Shown here: positions 1 through 5,636 of the stretch, in pieces
Layout: each line of letters begins with the position of its first letter
Position numbering within the stretch: the stretch's first letter is position 1
Assembly (NCBI GenBank): GCA_031283145.1
Contig: JAITCJ010000133.1
Location: forward strand, 1-5,636
Direction of reading: 5' to 3'
DNA: 5,636 nucleotides
From: Holophagales bacterium
Lineage (GTDB): Bacteria > Acidobacteriota > Holophagae > Holophagales > Holophagaceae
Notes under the pieces: model-generated
The model's input: the letters and a program-made list of their open reading frames with translations, nothing else
Told to the model about the DNA's origin: nothing
Database searches by the model: none
Made by a program: the position numbers and the translations under genes

Positions 1-737
1 TGCTTTTAGTAAACAAAGCCGAAAAAGATGGTGTTGATAAATCGCCGGAATTTAACGTCAAGCTGGCTCGCCTTACTAAAACATTGATGATGCAGGAAAC
101 TATCAGCAAGTTTCCGGAATTGCAAAAGACCCCAGCGCCTACAGAAGAGCAGCTCAAAGCCTATTACGAAGAGAACAAAAATAAGTTCAAGGCTAAAGAC
201 ACCGCAACCGCCAGACATATCCTTGTCGCTGTACGTAAAAATGAAACAGAAACCGATAAGCTCACTGATGAAGAAGCCAAGGCCAGGATTGCCAAAGCTA
301 AAGCTGAATTGATCGGCGACAAGAGTTGGGAAGAAATTGCCAGGGAATACAGCGATGATACCGGCAGCAAGGAAAATGGCGGACGGTATGAAAACTTCAA
401 CCCGACCCAAATGGTTCCGGAATTCGCTGAAGCGGTCCGCACTCAGGAAATCGGAGTGATTGGGAATCCCATAAGAACCCAGTTCGGATACCACATAATC
501 CTTGTAGAAAAGCGAAAAATTGGGCAGATACAGACTTTCGACGAGGCCAAGGGAACCGCGCAAAAGGAGCTGACAGACAAAATGCGGAATGATACTTGGA
601 AGAGTTTTATTGATTCATTAAAAACCGAATTGGAATACAAGGATACAGCTTCCGACAGCGAGCCGGAAGCCGCTCAAATACCCAAAGCCGTACCGAATAA
701 ACCAGCCGTGACAAAACCCAGCGGAGGCAAAAAGTGA
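1..737 (+). CDS. Parvulin-type peptidyl-prolyl cis-trans isomerase (PpiC/SurA/PrsA family), 5'-truncated
   Basis: The frame is open from the window edge (first full codon at base 3, TGA at 735-737), giving 244 visible residues. The true start lies upstream, so the ATG run at 84-92 is probably internal. Residue numbers here count from that ATG. A charged helical linker (about residues 20-38) leads into one parvulin (rotamase) domain, about residues 42-145. Its landmarks are ARHILV with His45, YSDDTGSKENGG near 89-100, MVPEFAEAV near 110-118, and QFGYHIILVE with His137. Both histidines that are conserved in active parvulins are present, so the domain should isomerise Xaa-Pro bonds. An Ala/Lys/Glu-rich helix (about 60-80) sits inside the domain, as in PrsA/PpiD relatives. 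The C-terminal tail (about 187-217) is low-complexity and rich in Pro, Lys and Ala. Envelope localisation is expected, but the signal peptide or anchor would be in the missing part. It is translationally coupled to the next gene. Family call is firm; the exact subfamily is open. Confidence 0.92.
   Translation, partial: LLVNKAEKDGVDKSPEFNVKLARLTKTLMMQETISKFPELQKTPAPTEEQLKAYYEENKNKFKAKDTATARHILVAVRKNETETDKLTDEEAKARIAKAKAELIGDKSWEEIAREYSDDTGSKENGGRYENFNPTQMVPEFAEAVRTQEIGVIGNPIRTQFGYHIILVEKRKIGQIQTFDEAKGTAQKELTDKMRNDTWKSFIDSLKTELEYKDTASDSEPEAAQIPKAVPNKPAVTKPSGGKK
723..727 (+). promoter_or_regulatory. Shine-Dalgarno GGAGG for the GTG-initiated SurA-like gene
   Basis: GGAGG lies inside the last codons of the upstream parvulin gene, six bases before GTG at 734. 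It decides the start. The GTG opens a typical signal peptide straight away and overlaps the upstream TGA as GTGA, which indicates translational coupling of the two genes. Confidence 0.8.
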
Positions 738-1708
738 GATTACCAGTTTTACTGCTATTAACAGCCCCTGCCCTGATAGCTCAAACCACTATTGAGGAAA
801 TATTGGTGGTGGTCAATAACCATATCATTACACGCAAAGCCTTTCAGCAGACTGTGGAGCAGCAACACGCGGAGCTGTACCGCCATTTTTCCGGCAGCGA
901 GCTTGATGCCAAGCTGCAGGACGCCCGTGAAAAAATATTGCAGGAAATGATTGATAATTTTGTATTGATTGATGTTGCCTATGAAAAAGACATTCAAAAC
1001 AGAGCACCTTCAGAAGCTGAATTTCTGGACGACTTAAAAAGGCGCTCAGAAATATCGTCTGATACAGATCTCGAAAGGGCAATCAAGTCGGAGGTGGGTC
1101 TTTCGCTGAGCGAATTTGTGCGTCAGCAAAGACAGTCTTATATTATCTGGCAGTTGCTTTCCCAGGAAGTGTACTACAAAGTTCCTGTCGAGGATCAAGA
1201 AGCCAGGCTTTACTACAATGAACATCAGGCGGATTATCAAAAGGCCGCCAGGTTCAGAATCAGGGAGATGATCATTCCCAAAGGCGGTGGTCCGGCGGAG
1301 CTGGAGTCCTCTAAAGAGACTCTGGCCAAGGTTCAGGATGGTTTGAAGAACGGCGAGACGTTTGAGTCTCTGGCAAAAAATTACTCCGCCAACCCAAGCA
1401 GCGCGACAGGCGGAGACCTTGGCTGGATTGACAAAGGGCTATTGCTTAAATCTATTGAAGACGCCGCATTGGTTCTCAATCCCGATGAAGTCAGCGATGT
1501 GATTGAAACAGATAAAGATTACATACTTATTCAGTTGATAGCTTCTGAATTGGAGGGCGTAAAACCATTTAATTCTGTCAAGGATGAGATAAAACAGAAA
1601 TTGGCGGAGCCAAAAGCTGAAAACGCCAAACATCATTATTTGCAAGCACAGCGACTTCGCGCAAATATCCGCTTCATAGTTCCAAAGGAGCAGATCGTCA
1701 AAGGATAG
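734..1708 (+). CDS. SurA-like periplasmic chaperone with a degenerate parvulin domain
   Basis: This is a complete 324-residue protein. Residues 1-17 look like a short signal peptide: Arg2, a run of Leu/Val, then ALIA before Gln17, so export to the periplasm is likely. Residues about 19-150 resemble the SurA N-terminal chaperone domain: an EILVVVNNHIITRKAF start, then amphipathic helices. Residues about 172-270 form one PPIC/parvulin-type domain, with RFRIREMIIPK, FESLAKNYSANPSS, GGDLGWIDKG and the final strand DYILIQL as landmarks. The usual first His of parvulins (ARHIL) aligns with Glu178, and the second (GYHI) aligns with Ile264. Isomerase activity is therefore doubtful and a holdase/chaperone role for exported or outer-membrane proteins is more likely (inference; the first parvulin domain of E. 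coli SurA is likewise reported to be inactive). E. coli SurA has two parvulin domains and about 430 residues; this protein has one. It overlaps the upstream gene by 4 bases. The next gene starts 2 bases after its TAG. Confidence 0.9.
   Translation: MRLPVLLLLTAPALIAQTTIEEILVVVNNHIITRKAFQQTVEQQHAELYRHFSGSELDAKLQDAREKILQEMIDNFVLIDVAYEKDIQNRAPSEAEFLDDLKRRSEISSDTDLERAIKSEVGLSLSEFVRQQRQSYIIWQLLSQEVYYKVPVEDQEARLYYNEHQADYQKAARFRIREMIIPKGGGPAELESSKETLAKVQDGLKNGETFESLAKNYSANPSSATGGDLGWIDKGLLLKSIEDAALVLNPDEVSDVIETDKDYILIQLIASELEGVKPFNSVKDEIKQKLAEPKAENAKHHYLQAQRLRANIRFIVPKEQIVKG
1701..1705 (+). promoter_or_regulatory. Shine-Dalgarno AAGGA for the S4-domain gene
   Basis: AAGGA overlaps the end of the SurA-like gene (its stop is 1706-1708) and stands five bases before ATG 1711. 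It supports that start and operonic translation of the third gene. Confidence 0.7.
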
Positions 1709-1710
1709 GC

Positions 1711-2031
1711 ATGAGACTGGATTTATTTCTTAAAACGACATATCTGGTCAAGCGCAGGGAATTGGCAAAGGAATTATGTGAAGAGGGAATGGTTCGCGTC
1801 AACGGCGTACCTCGCAAAGCCAGCGCGGAAATATCGGTAGGGGACGAACTGGATTTTCCGATATACAACCGCTTGTTAAAAGTTAAAGTGCTGGGTATCC
1901 CAAAAGGCAGCCTGCCCAAGGGCAACCAGTGGTCTTTTATTGAAATATTGGATGAAAAGCGCTTTCCTATGGACGATAGCTCCGGAGAAGACTTGTTGAG
2001 GCGTTCCCCAAGGCCGCCGACATATCATTAA
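1711..2031 (+). CDS. S4-domain RNA-binding protein, RqcP (YabO)/Hsp15-like
   Basis: This is a complete 106-residue protein. An S4 RNA-binding domain spans about residues 1-60. It opens with MRLDLFLKTTYLVKRRELAKE, continues with EEGMVRVNGVPRKAS (the loop carrying the VNG motif) and ends with ISVGDELDF. This pattern, down to the MRLD-FLK and KRR-LAKE segments, is that of the small stand-alone S4 proteins RqcP/YabO of Firmicutes and Hsp15 (HslR) of Proteobacteria. These proteins bind free 50S subunits carrying a stalled peptidyl-tRNA. In RqcP's case they support RqcH-driven alanine tailing. The last ~18 residues are polar and Arg/Pro-rich. The start at ATG 1711 has an AAGGA sequence five bases upstream. 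It is the last gene of the parvulin operon, and its TAA ends 5 bases from the stop of the converging gene. The S4 call is firm. RqcP-like versus Hsp15-like function is inferred from resemblance I recall, not from a search. Confidence 0.88.
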   Translation: MRLDLFLKTTYLVKRRELAKELCEEGMVRVNGVPRKASAEISVGDELDFPIYNRLLKVKVLGIPKGSLPKGNQWSFIEILDEKRFPMDDSSGEDLLRRSPRPPTYH

Positions 2032-2036
2032 AATAT

Positions 2037-4520
2037 TCAAAAAACCCTCAAAAGCGCTATGAATCCGTTGACTCCCTTGACACCTGGCACATCTGACTGA
2101 AGACCAATCCCGACATCCATCCTGATGGCTGTGAACCACCAGAAGCCCGGAATATCGCCGGCCACGCCCATGCCGGTAAAGCCGTAAGTTTTTTGGTCAT
2201 CCAGACTGTGAGCGCGGGCGTGGTCAATATGGCAGGTCATTCGGAAGTATTGAGAGAGCGGTAAAACGTATCCCAAGCCTATAAATTGAATCCTGTCGGA
2301 TGTAACGGCATTACCACGAATACCCGAAACCCTCGCGTTTCCACCAAGGTCGAGGGACAGGAAGCGGTCGAATCCGCTGCCGCCGTCCACGCCTATTTCG
2401 CTGTGAAACCATGTTTTCGTCTTCAGTCGCAGGTCATAGGACGCCGTCACTCCCCACCGCGTGTATTTGCCGCCGTCGGCTATGGGTCGCACATTGTCTG
2501 GCGGCCCAAAGAATCCATCAGGCCGGTTGCCTGCCCCAAAATTTCCGCGCAGTTGAAAACCGTGTCGTATCCAGCTCAATTCGCTGGTGAAGCCCAATGT
2601 AAAGCCGGATGGAGGGATTAAATATCCTGGTGTTCGATATTTTTCTTCTTTTGCCTCAGAAAAACGGTTGTAGATCGTAAGACCCTGAATTCTCAGGCGA
2701 AAGCCCAAGCCCAGATCGCGCCCGACACTGACCCTGACCTGTCCTGATTGGCGGGCAACCCCATCTTTATCCAGCAGCTTGCCCTCAACCGCAGGACGTT
2801 CCGTGAATGCCAGTATCCCGCCGGATGCCTGCAAACCGAGGTCAAAACCACCCGGCAAGTTTGGTACCGAGACAGTCCCCATATTGAAAATACCCGCCAG
2901 CAGAGCGTTGTATTGAATGCCTTTCCCAAAGGCGTCATAATCAAACAGCGCCAGCGCTCCTGCCGGAATAACGGGGAATTGCAATGAGGGGTCCACCATG
3001 ACGGCGCCGCCAAAGGCGCGACCAGAGGTCCGTTGCCTTTGTTCAACAATTCGGACACCGTCCTTGTCTCTGGTCAGATATCGCAGACCATCCTCTGTCT
3101 GCCGCAGCATCGCGCTATTTGAATCTCTGGCGCGCTGGCGGTTCTGTGCAAAGTCGTCTTGGTTGATTTTGAAGTTTTGATAGGAAAGTTCCCTTTGAAC
3201 CTGCGCAATTCCGCCTGAAAGTACCCATCGTTCAAAGGTTTGAATATTCATAACCCGCCAGAAACCGGTCATTGGCTCTCCGTAGATCAGCTTCCGCCTT
3301 TCGGATTTAACGATGCCTGGAAGGTTTGACCTCTCGCTCTGTTCTTCTATGATGCGCCCGGTAGCTTCATTCACGAGAATCTGACCGGTGAAGAGAGTTG
3401 GATCATCTGATGCAGGCGTAAATTTTATCCATCGCTGTCCATCATCTCCTTTGCCTCCATCGCTGTAGCGGTACCGCTCGGTCAGGCTGAGCGCTATAGG
3501 CGGGCTGACGCCTCGTTTGCTTTCTACGATAGGCAGTTGAAGATCGCCCTGAATATTTGCCTTGACGCCGTTCAGCAACACTTTTTCCTGTAAAAACTCT
3601 TCCGGCTCACCGGCTTTTTCAAAGGCGCTGAACGTATAGCCGAGGTCGGCTCCCATACCTCTGCCGGATTGGGCGTGTATGTTGATATTCAACCTGGATT
3701 CCTGAGTTATCAAAGCGGCTTTTTCCCTTAACTGAGTGGCTCTGACATTTGCCAGAAGCGCATGGATATCGTAATCCGCCACACTTTCCACGATTACTGT
3801 CGCGCGTTTCTCTTCCGGCGCTGTGAGCCGCCATGCGTAACCTGTAAATTGCCATCTGAGAGATTTTTGTCCTGAACGGTTCTTTAGTGATAAAAATCCG
3901 CGACTGCCTTCTACATCGTCAAATTCGTCTGGAATTGATGAGGCCAAAGCCGCTGTGGGACCTCCTGGAGGCACTACCAACCAGGCTCCTCCGCTGAGCA
4001 GCAGGGGGGCTTCAGCGCCGGGGTCGGCAGGACACCAAATAGTCCAAGTCCTTGCTGGCAGTTGTTCTTGTGCCCTTATGAGGACATCCAGCCAGCCCTC
4101 CGGCTGGTTTGGCAAATTTTCGGGGACAATGGCCCCACCATCCAGAGCGCCCCAAAAACTCTCATCCCAGTTAGATGGGGCGCTTTCGTCAAAAGCGAGA
4201 TATACCTTAATTGACGGGTTCTGAGCCTTTAGTGCCTGACTGGCGCCTAATAGCAGCGCTGTGCGTCCATCAGTGTTTGGCAACTTGATTTGTATGGTTG
4301 TTTCATCTTTGTATGGCTGTATTTTGGATGCCCAAGCCAAACGAACAGCTTCAATTTCAGCTTCATTTATTCCATCACTGGGAACCAAGGTGCGCGGGTC
4401 GGCATCCCTTAAATCTAGTACTCGCGGCAATGGAACTCCGACTTTGAGGAACGGAGCAGGGGGGGCGGCCAGAACTGAAATCCAGCAAACTGAAAGAGCG
4501 GGCAAAAAGAAAACCAACAT
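2037..4520 (-). CDS. Large exported protein with probable C-terminal outer-membrane beta-barrel (Omp85-like end), function unknown
   Basis: I do not recognise this 827-residue protein as a named family. Residues 1-19 form a signal peptide with likely cleavage at VLA/APPA; its n-region has no basic residue, which is unusual. Residues about 30-210 look alpha/beta, with alternating strands such as IKVYLAF and WLVVPP and helices. Residues about 215-460 look beta-rich, with RWIKFTPASDDPTLFTGQIL and GFWRVMNIQTFERW, and may resemble LolA-like lipoprotein-sorting folds (weak). Residues about 460-500 are Gln/Arg-rich and charged. Residues about 515-827 show amphipathic strands separated by Gly/Asn/Asp-rich turns and end in Phe827, typical of outer-membrane barrels. 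The stretch DLGGNARVSGIRGN (Arg735 in IRG) followed by QFIGLGYVLPL recalls the GG...(V/L)RG(F/Y) loop-6 and next-strand pattern of Omp85/BamA/TamA barrels. No POTRA domain is obvious. ATG 4520 is the only upstream start available: an in-frame TGA lies at 4538-4536. No clear Shine-Dalgarno sequence is seen. It converges with the S4 gene and diverges from the GspF/PilC gene. The ORF is certain, outer-membrane location likely, Omp85 kinship tentative. Confidence 0.85.
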   Translation of the reverse strand: MLVFFLPALSVCWISVLAAPPAPFLKVGVPLPRVLDLRDADPRTLVPSDGINEAEIEAVRLAWASKIQPYKDETTIQIKLPNTDGRTALLLGASQALKAQNPSIKVYLAFDESAPSNWDESFWGALDGGAIVPENLPNQPEGWLDVLIRAQEQLPARTWTIWCPADPGAEAPLLLSGGAWLVVPPGGPTAALASSIPDEFDDVEGSRGFLSLKNRSGQKSLRWQFTGYAWRLTAPEEKRATVIVESVADYDIHALLANVRATQLREKAALITQESRLNINIHAQSGRGMGADLGYTFSAFEKAGEPEEFLQEKVLLNGVKANIQGDLQLPIVESKRGVSPPIALSLTERYRYSDGGKGDDGQRWIKFTPASDDPTLFTGQILVNEATGRIIEEQSERSNLPGIVKSERRKLIYGEPMTGFWRVMNIQTFERWVLSGGIAQVQRELSYQNFKINQDDFAQNRQRARDSNSAMLRQTEDGLRYLTRDKDGVRIVEQRQRTSGRAFGGAVMVDPSLQFPVIPAGALALFDYDAFGKGIQYNALLAGIFNMGTVSVPNLPGGFDLGLQASGGILAFTERPAVEGKLLDKDGVARQSGQVRVSVGRDLGLGFRLRIQGLTIYNRFSEAKEEKYRTPGYLIPPSGFTLGFTSELSWIRHGFQLRGNFGAGNRPDGFFGPPDNVRPIADGGKYTRWGVTASYDLRLKTKTWFHSEIGVDGGSGFDRFLSLDLGGNARVSGIRGNAVTSDRIQFIGLGYVLPLSQYFRMTCHIDHARAHSLDDQKTYGFTGMGVAGDIPGFWWFTAIRMDVGIGLQSDVPGVKGVNGFIALLRVF

Positions 4521-4535
4521 TGTTTGAGTGTATAG

Positions 4536-4583
4536 TCAATCAACCAGAAAAACAGGTTGCGCTCTGTTTTTCTGGTTGATTGA
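4536..4583. repeat. Perfect 20-bp inverted repeat with 8-base loop
   Basis: The left arm is 4536-4555 (TCAATCAACCAGAAAAACAG). The right arm, 4564-4583, is its exact reverse complement. The loop 4556-4563 is GTTGCGCT. No arm mismatch was found when paired base by base, and the next outer pair (4535/4584) does not match. It lies 15 bases upstream of the minus-strand gene's ATG and 79 bases upstream of the GspF/PilC ATG. The arms carry internal A5/T5 runs. No T-tract follows the stem on either strand and both neighbours read away from it, so it is a poor fit to a terminator. It could be a 5'-UTR hairpin of the barrel-protein mRNA, a regulator-binding palindrome, or a member of a dispersed palindromic repeat (REP/MITE-like) family. 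Confidence 0.95.
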
Positions 4584-4608
4584 AAGTGCTTTCCCACAGG
4601 CCACTTTA

Positions 4609-4650
4609 CAGAATATCTTATGGATGGTCAGAATATTTTTTATGGAATGA
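4609..4650 (+). repeat. Tandem imperfect direct repeat upstream of the GspF/PilC gene
   Basis: CAGAATATCTTATGGATGGT (4609-4628) is followed at once by a second copy at 4629-4650, which starts CAGAATAT, has TTTTT in place of CTT, and continues ATGGAATGA. The copies begin 20 bases apart, about two helical turns. This could be a pair of operator half-sites for an activator or repressor of the T2SS-F gene, or a small chance duplication. The second copy ends 12 bases before the ATG, so it would overlap the leader of that gene. Confidence 0.55.
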
Positions 4651-4662
4651 CAGAGAAACGAG

Positions 4663-5636
4663 ATGCGATTTACAGTTAAGTACACAACTCCAACCGGCGA
4701 TATACTCACGCGTGAGCTTGAAGGTACCAGTACTGATGAGATTCGCCGCCGTTTGACCGCCGAGGGGCACTTCCCGATGGAAGTCAAAGCCTCCCGCTCC
4801 GCCTTTTCCCGCAGCCGCGCCATCAAGTCCGAACCGCTGATATTGTTCAACCAAGAACTGCTTGCGCTCCTAAAAGCCGGTATTCCACTGCTTCAATCAC
4901 TTGAGTTGTTGATGGACCATGGGAAAGACGCCATGCTGCGCGCCGCTCTTGGGCGCGCTGTGGCACTAGTACGCGAGGGCATGTCTTTTTCTGACGCTCT
5001 AGATCAGGCCGGCGGTTTCCCCGCTGTTTATAAAGCAAATGTGGTGGCTGGCGAGCGCAGCGGGACTATGCCGGATGTAATCAGCAGGTGGCTGTCTTTT
5101 CAAAAGTTCGCTCAAAACAGCCGCCGCCGCATAACAGAAGCCCTTTTCTATCCTGCTTTCCTTGTTGTCGTATTAACTCTTTCGCTATTGGTTATGTTCA
5201 ATTTTGTTTTGCCCAAGTTCAGCGAGGTATTTGAAAGCGGCGGTCAGGAACTGCCTCGTCTCACACAGATGCTTTTGACTTTTGGCAACTTCATGAGCGC
5301 CACTATTTACTATCAGGTCGGCGCATTTCTGATTCTTGTCTTTGTCGCCCGCTGGCTCACTAAATCCGAGGCCGGCGCAAAGGTTTTGGAAAAAATACTC
5401 CTGTCTGTACCACGCCTCGGCACACTGTACCGCATGTACCACAGCAGTGTATTTACCCGCACCACAAGCGTGTTGCTTTCAGGCGGTCTGCCTGTGCTGC
5501 AAGCGCTGGAAGTCATACAGCGCACAAGCAGTTCATATAACATGAAGACAAAGCTGTTCACGGTGATAGAAATGATCCGCGCCGGCAGTTCACTGCACAA
5601 CGCGCTTGAGCAGTCTAAAATGCTCGATCCTCTCGC
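4663..5636 (+). CDS. Type II secretion/type IV pilus inner-membrane platform protein (GspF/PilC family), 3'-truncated
   Basis: The frame is open from ATG 4663 to the window end: 324 codons plus 2 bases. Family members are about 400 residues, so some 75-80 are missing. Residues 1-42 form the small N-terminal cytoplasmic segment (FTVKYTTPTGDILTREL...TSTDEIRRRL). The first T2SSF domain starts at about 60, with FNQELLALLKAGIPLLQSLE at 62-81, AGERSG at 129-134 and the YP at 163-164. TM1 is about 164-183, followed by VLPKFSEVF; TM2 is about 217-232. The second T2SSF domain begins near 262 with FTRTTSVLLSGGLPVLQALE, a clear internal repeat of the first. These polytopic proteins sit in the inner membrane, contact the assembly ATPase (GspE/PilB) and the pseudopilin machinery, and organise fibre assembly. 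A stop at 4648-4650 in the same frame fixes 4663 as the first possible ATG; the ribosome site is weak (GAGAA at 4653-4657). No pilB, pilT or gsp gene is visible, so T2SS versus type IV pilus cannot be decided. Confidence 0.93.
   Translation, partial: MRFTVKYTTPTGDILTRELEGTSTDEIRRRLTAEGHFPMEVKASRSAFSRSRAIKSEPLILFNQELLALLKAGIPLLQSLELLMDHGKDAMLRAALGRAVALVREGMSFSDALDQAGGFPAVYKANVVAGERSGTMPDVISRWLSFQKFAQNSRRRITEALFYPAFLVVVLTLSLLVMFNFVLPKFSEVFESGGQELPRLTQMLLTFGNFMSATIYYQVGAFLILVFVARWLTKSEAGAKVLEKILLSVPRLGTLYRMYHSSVFTRTTSVLLSGGLPVLQALEVIQRTSSSYNMKTKLFTVIEMIRAGSSLHNALEQSKMLDPL

Larger units (their letters stand above)
4521..4662. promoter_or_regulatory. Divergent intergenic region that should hold the promoters of both flanking genes
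   Basis: These 142 bases separate two divergently read genes, so promoters for both should lie here. The half near the minus-strand gene holds a perfect 20-bp inverted repeat; the half near the plus-strand gene is AT-rich and holds a tandem direct repeat. On the plus strand TTTACA (4605-4610) resembles a -35 box, but no good -10 box lies at 16-18 bases. On the minus strand TATACA (4534-4529) and TAAGAT (around 4620-4615) are possible -10 elements without a convincing -35. I therefore do not place individual promoters. Confidence 0.5.

Noticed and set aside
6..563. Minus-strand open frame of 185 codons opposite the parvulin gene
   Set aside because: The plus strand encodes an unmistakable parvulin domain here. 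The reverse frame is Phe/Leu-rich simply as the complement of Lys/Glu codons.
4485..4520. Lipoprotein signal at Cys12 of the barrel protein
   Set aside because: The residue before Cys is Val, not Gly/Ala/Ser, and Cys12 falls in the middle of the hydrophobic segment. A signal peptidase I site after VLA fits better.
3955..4527. Plus-strand open frames of 88-89 codons opposite the barrel gene (3955-4224 and 4261-4527)
   Set aside because: They lie wholly inside the coding strand-opposite of a clear 827-residue gene with signal peptide and barrel. Their translations show no recognisable domain and they look like shadows.
4536..4583. Perfect hairpin as a Rho-independent terminator
   Set aside because: Both neighbouring genes read away from it, and neither strand has a T-tract after the stem (GAAAGTG follows on plus, CTATACAC on minus). 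The T5 runs are inside the arms.
4605..4610. TTTACA as a -35 box for the GspF/PilC gene
   Set aside because: No acceptable -10 hexamer lies 16-18 bases downstream, so no promoter is claimed.
4647..4679. Ten-residue ORF (ATG at 4647, TAA at 4677-4679) overlapping the start of the GspF/PilC gene as a possible uORF
   Set aside because: It has no ribosome binding site, and such short frames are expected by chance. Nothing supports its translation.

Overview
The window looks like ordinary chromosomal DNA of a Gram-negative (diderm) bacterium. It carries two parvulin-type peptidyl-prolyl isomerase/SurA-like proteins, a large secreted protein ending in a probable outer-membrane beta-barrel, and an inner-membrane GspF/PilC platform protein. 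Base composition looks moderate (close to half G+C by eye, not counted). The order parvulin, SurA-like protein, S4-domain protein, together with a large unnamed barrel protein, would fit Acidobacteriota or a related phylum. That placement is inference only; no rRNA or marker gene is present. No tRNA, rRNA, CRISPR array, transposase, integrase or phage gene was seen.

Layout. (1) Bases 1-2031, plus strand, form a tight three-gene operon. It holds the 3' part of a parvulin PPIase (1-737), a SurA-like protein with its own signal peptide (GTG start at 734, overlapping the previous stop by 4 bases) and a small S4-domain RNA-binding protein of the RqcP/Hsp15 type (1711-2031, 2 bases after the previous stop). 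Bases 2032-2036 are the only gap before the converging gene. (2) Bases 2037-4520, minus strand, encode one 827-residue exported protein. Its parts appear to be an alpha/beta N-terminal region, a beta-rich middle and an outer-membrane barrel whose last third resembles Omp85/BamA-family barrels. (3) Bases 4521-4662 are a 142-base divergent intergenic region with a perfect 20-bp inverted repeat and a tandem pair of imperfect ~20-bp direct repeats. (4) Bases 4663-5636, plus strand, are the first 324 codons of a GspF/PilC-type T2SS/type IV pilus inner-membrane platform protein, cut by the window end.

How they fit together. The first two genes act on polypeptides in the cell envelope. One keeps both conserved active-site histidines of parvulins; the other has lost both, so it probably works as a chaperone rather than an isomerase. 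The S4 protein downstream is a ribosome-associated type linked to rescue of stalled 50S-peptidyl-tRNA complexes, so the operon would join nascent-chain rescue with envelope protein folding. The barrel protein is a plausible client of SurA-like chaperones and the BAM complex, but nothing in the window proves that link.

The least-explained items are the 827-residue composite protein and the perfect hairpin just upstream of its start codon. I found no clear evidence of a wholly new multi-gene system.
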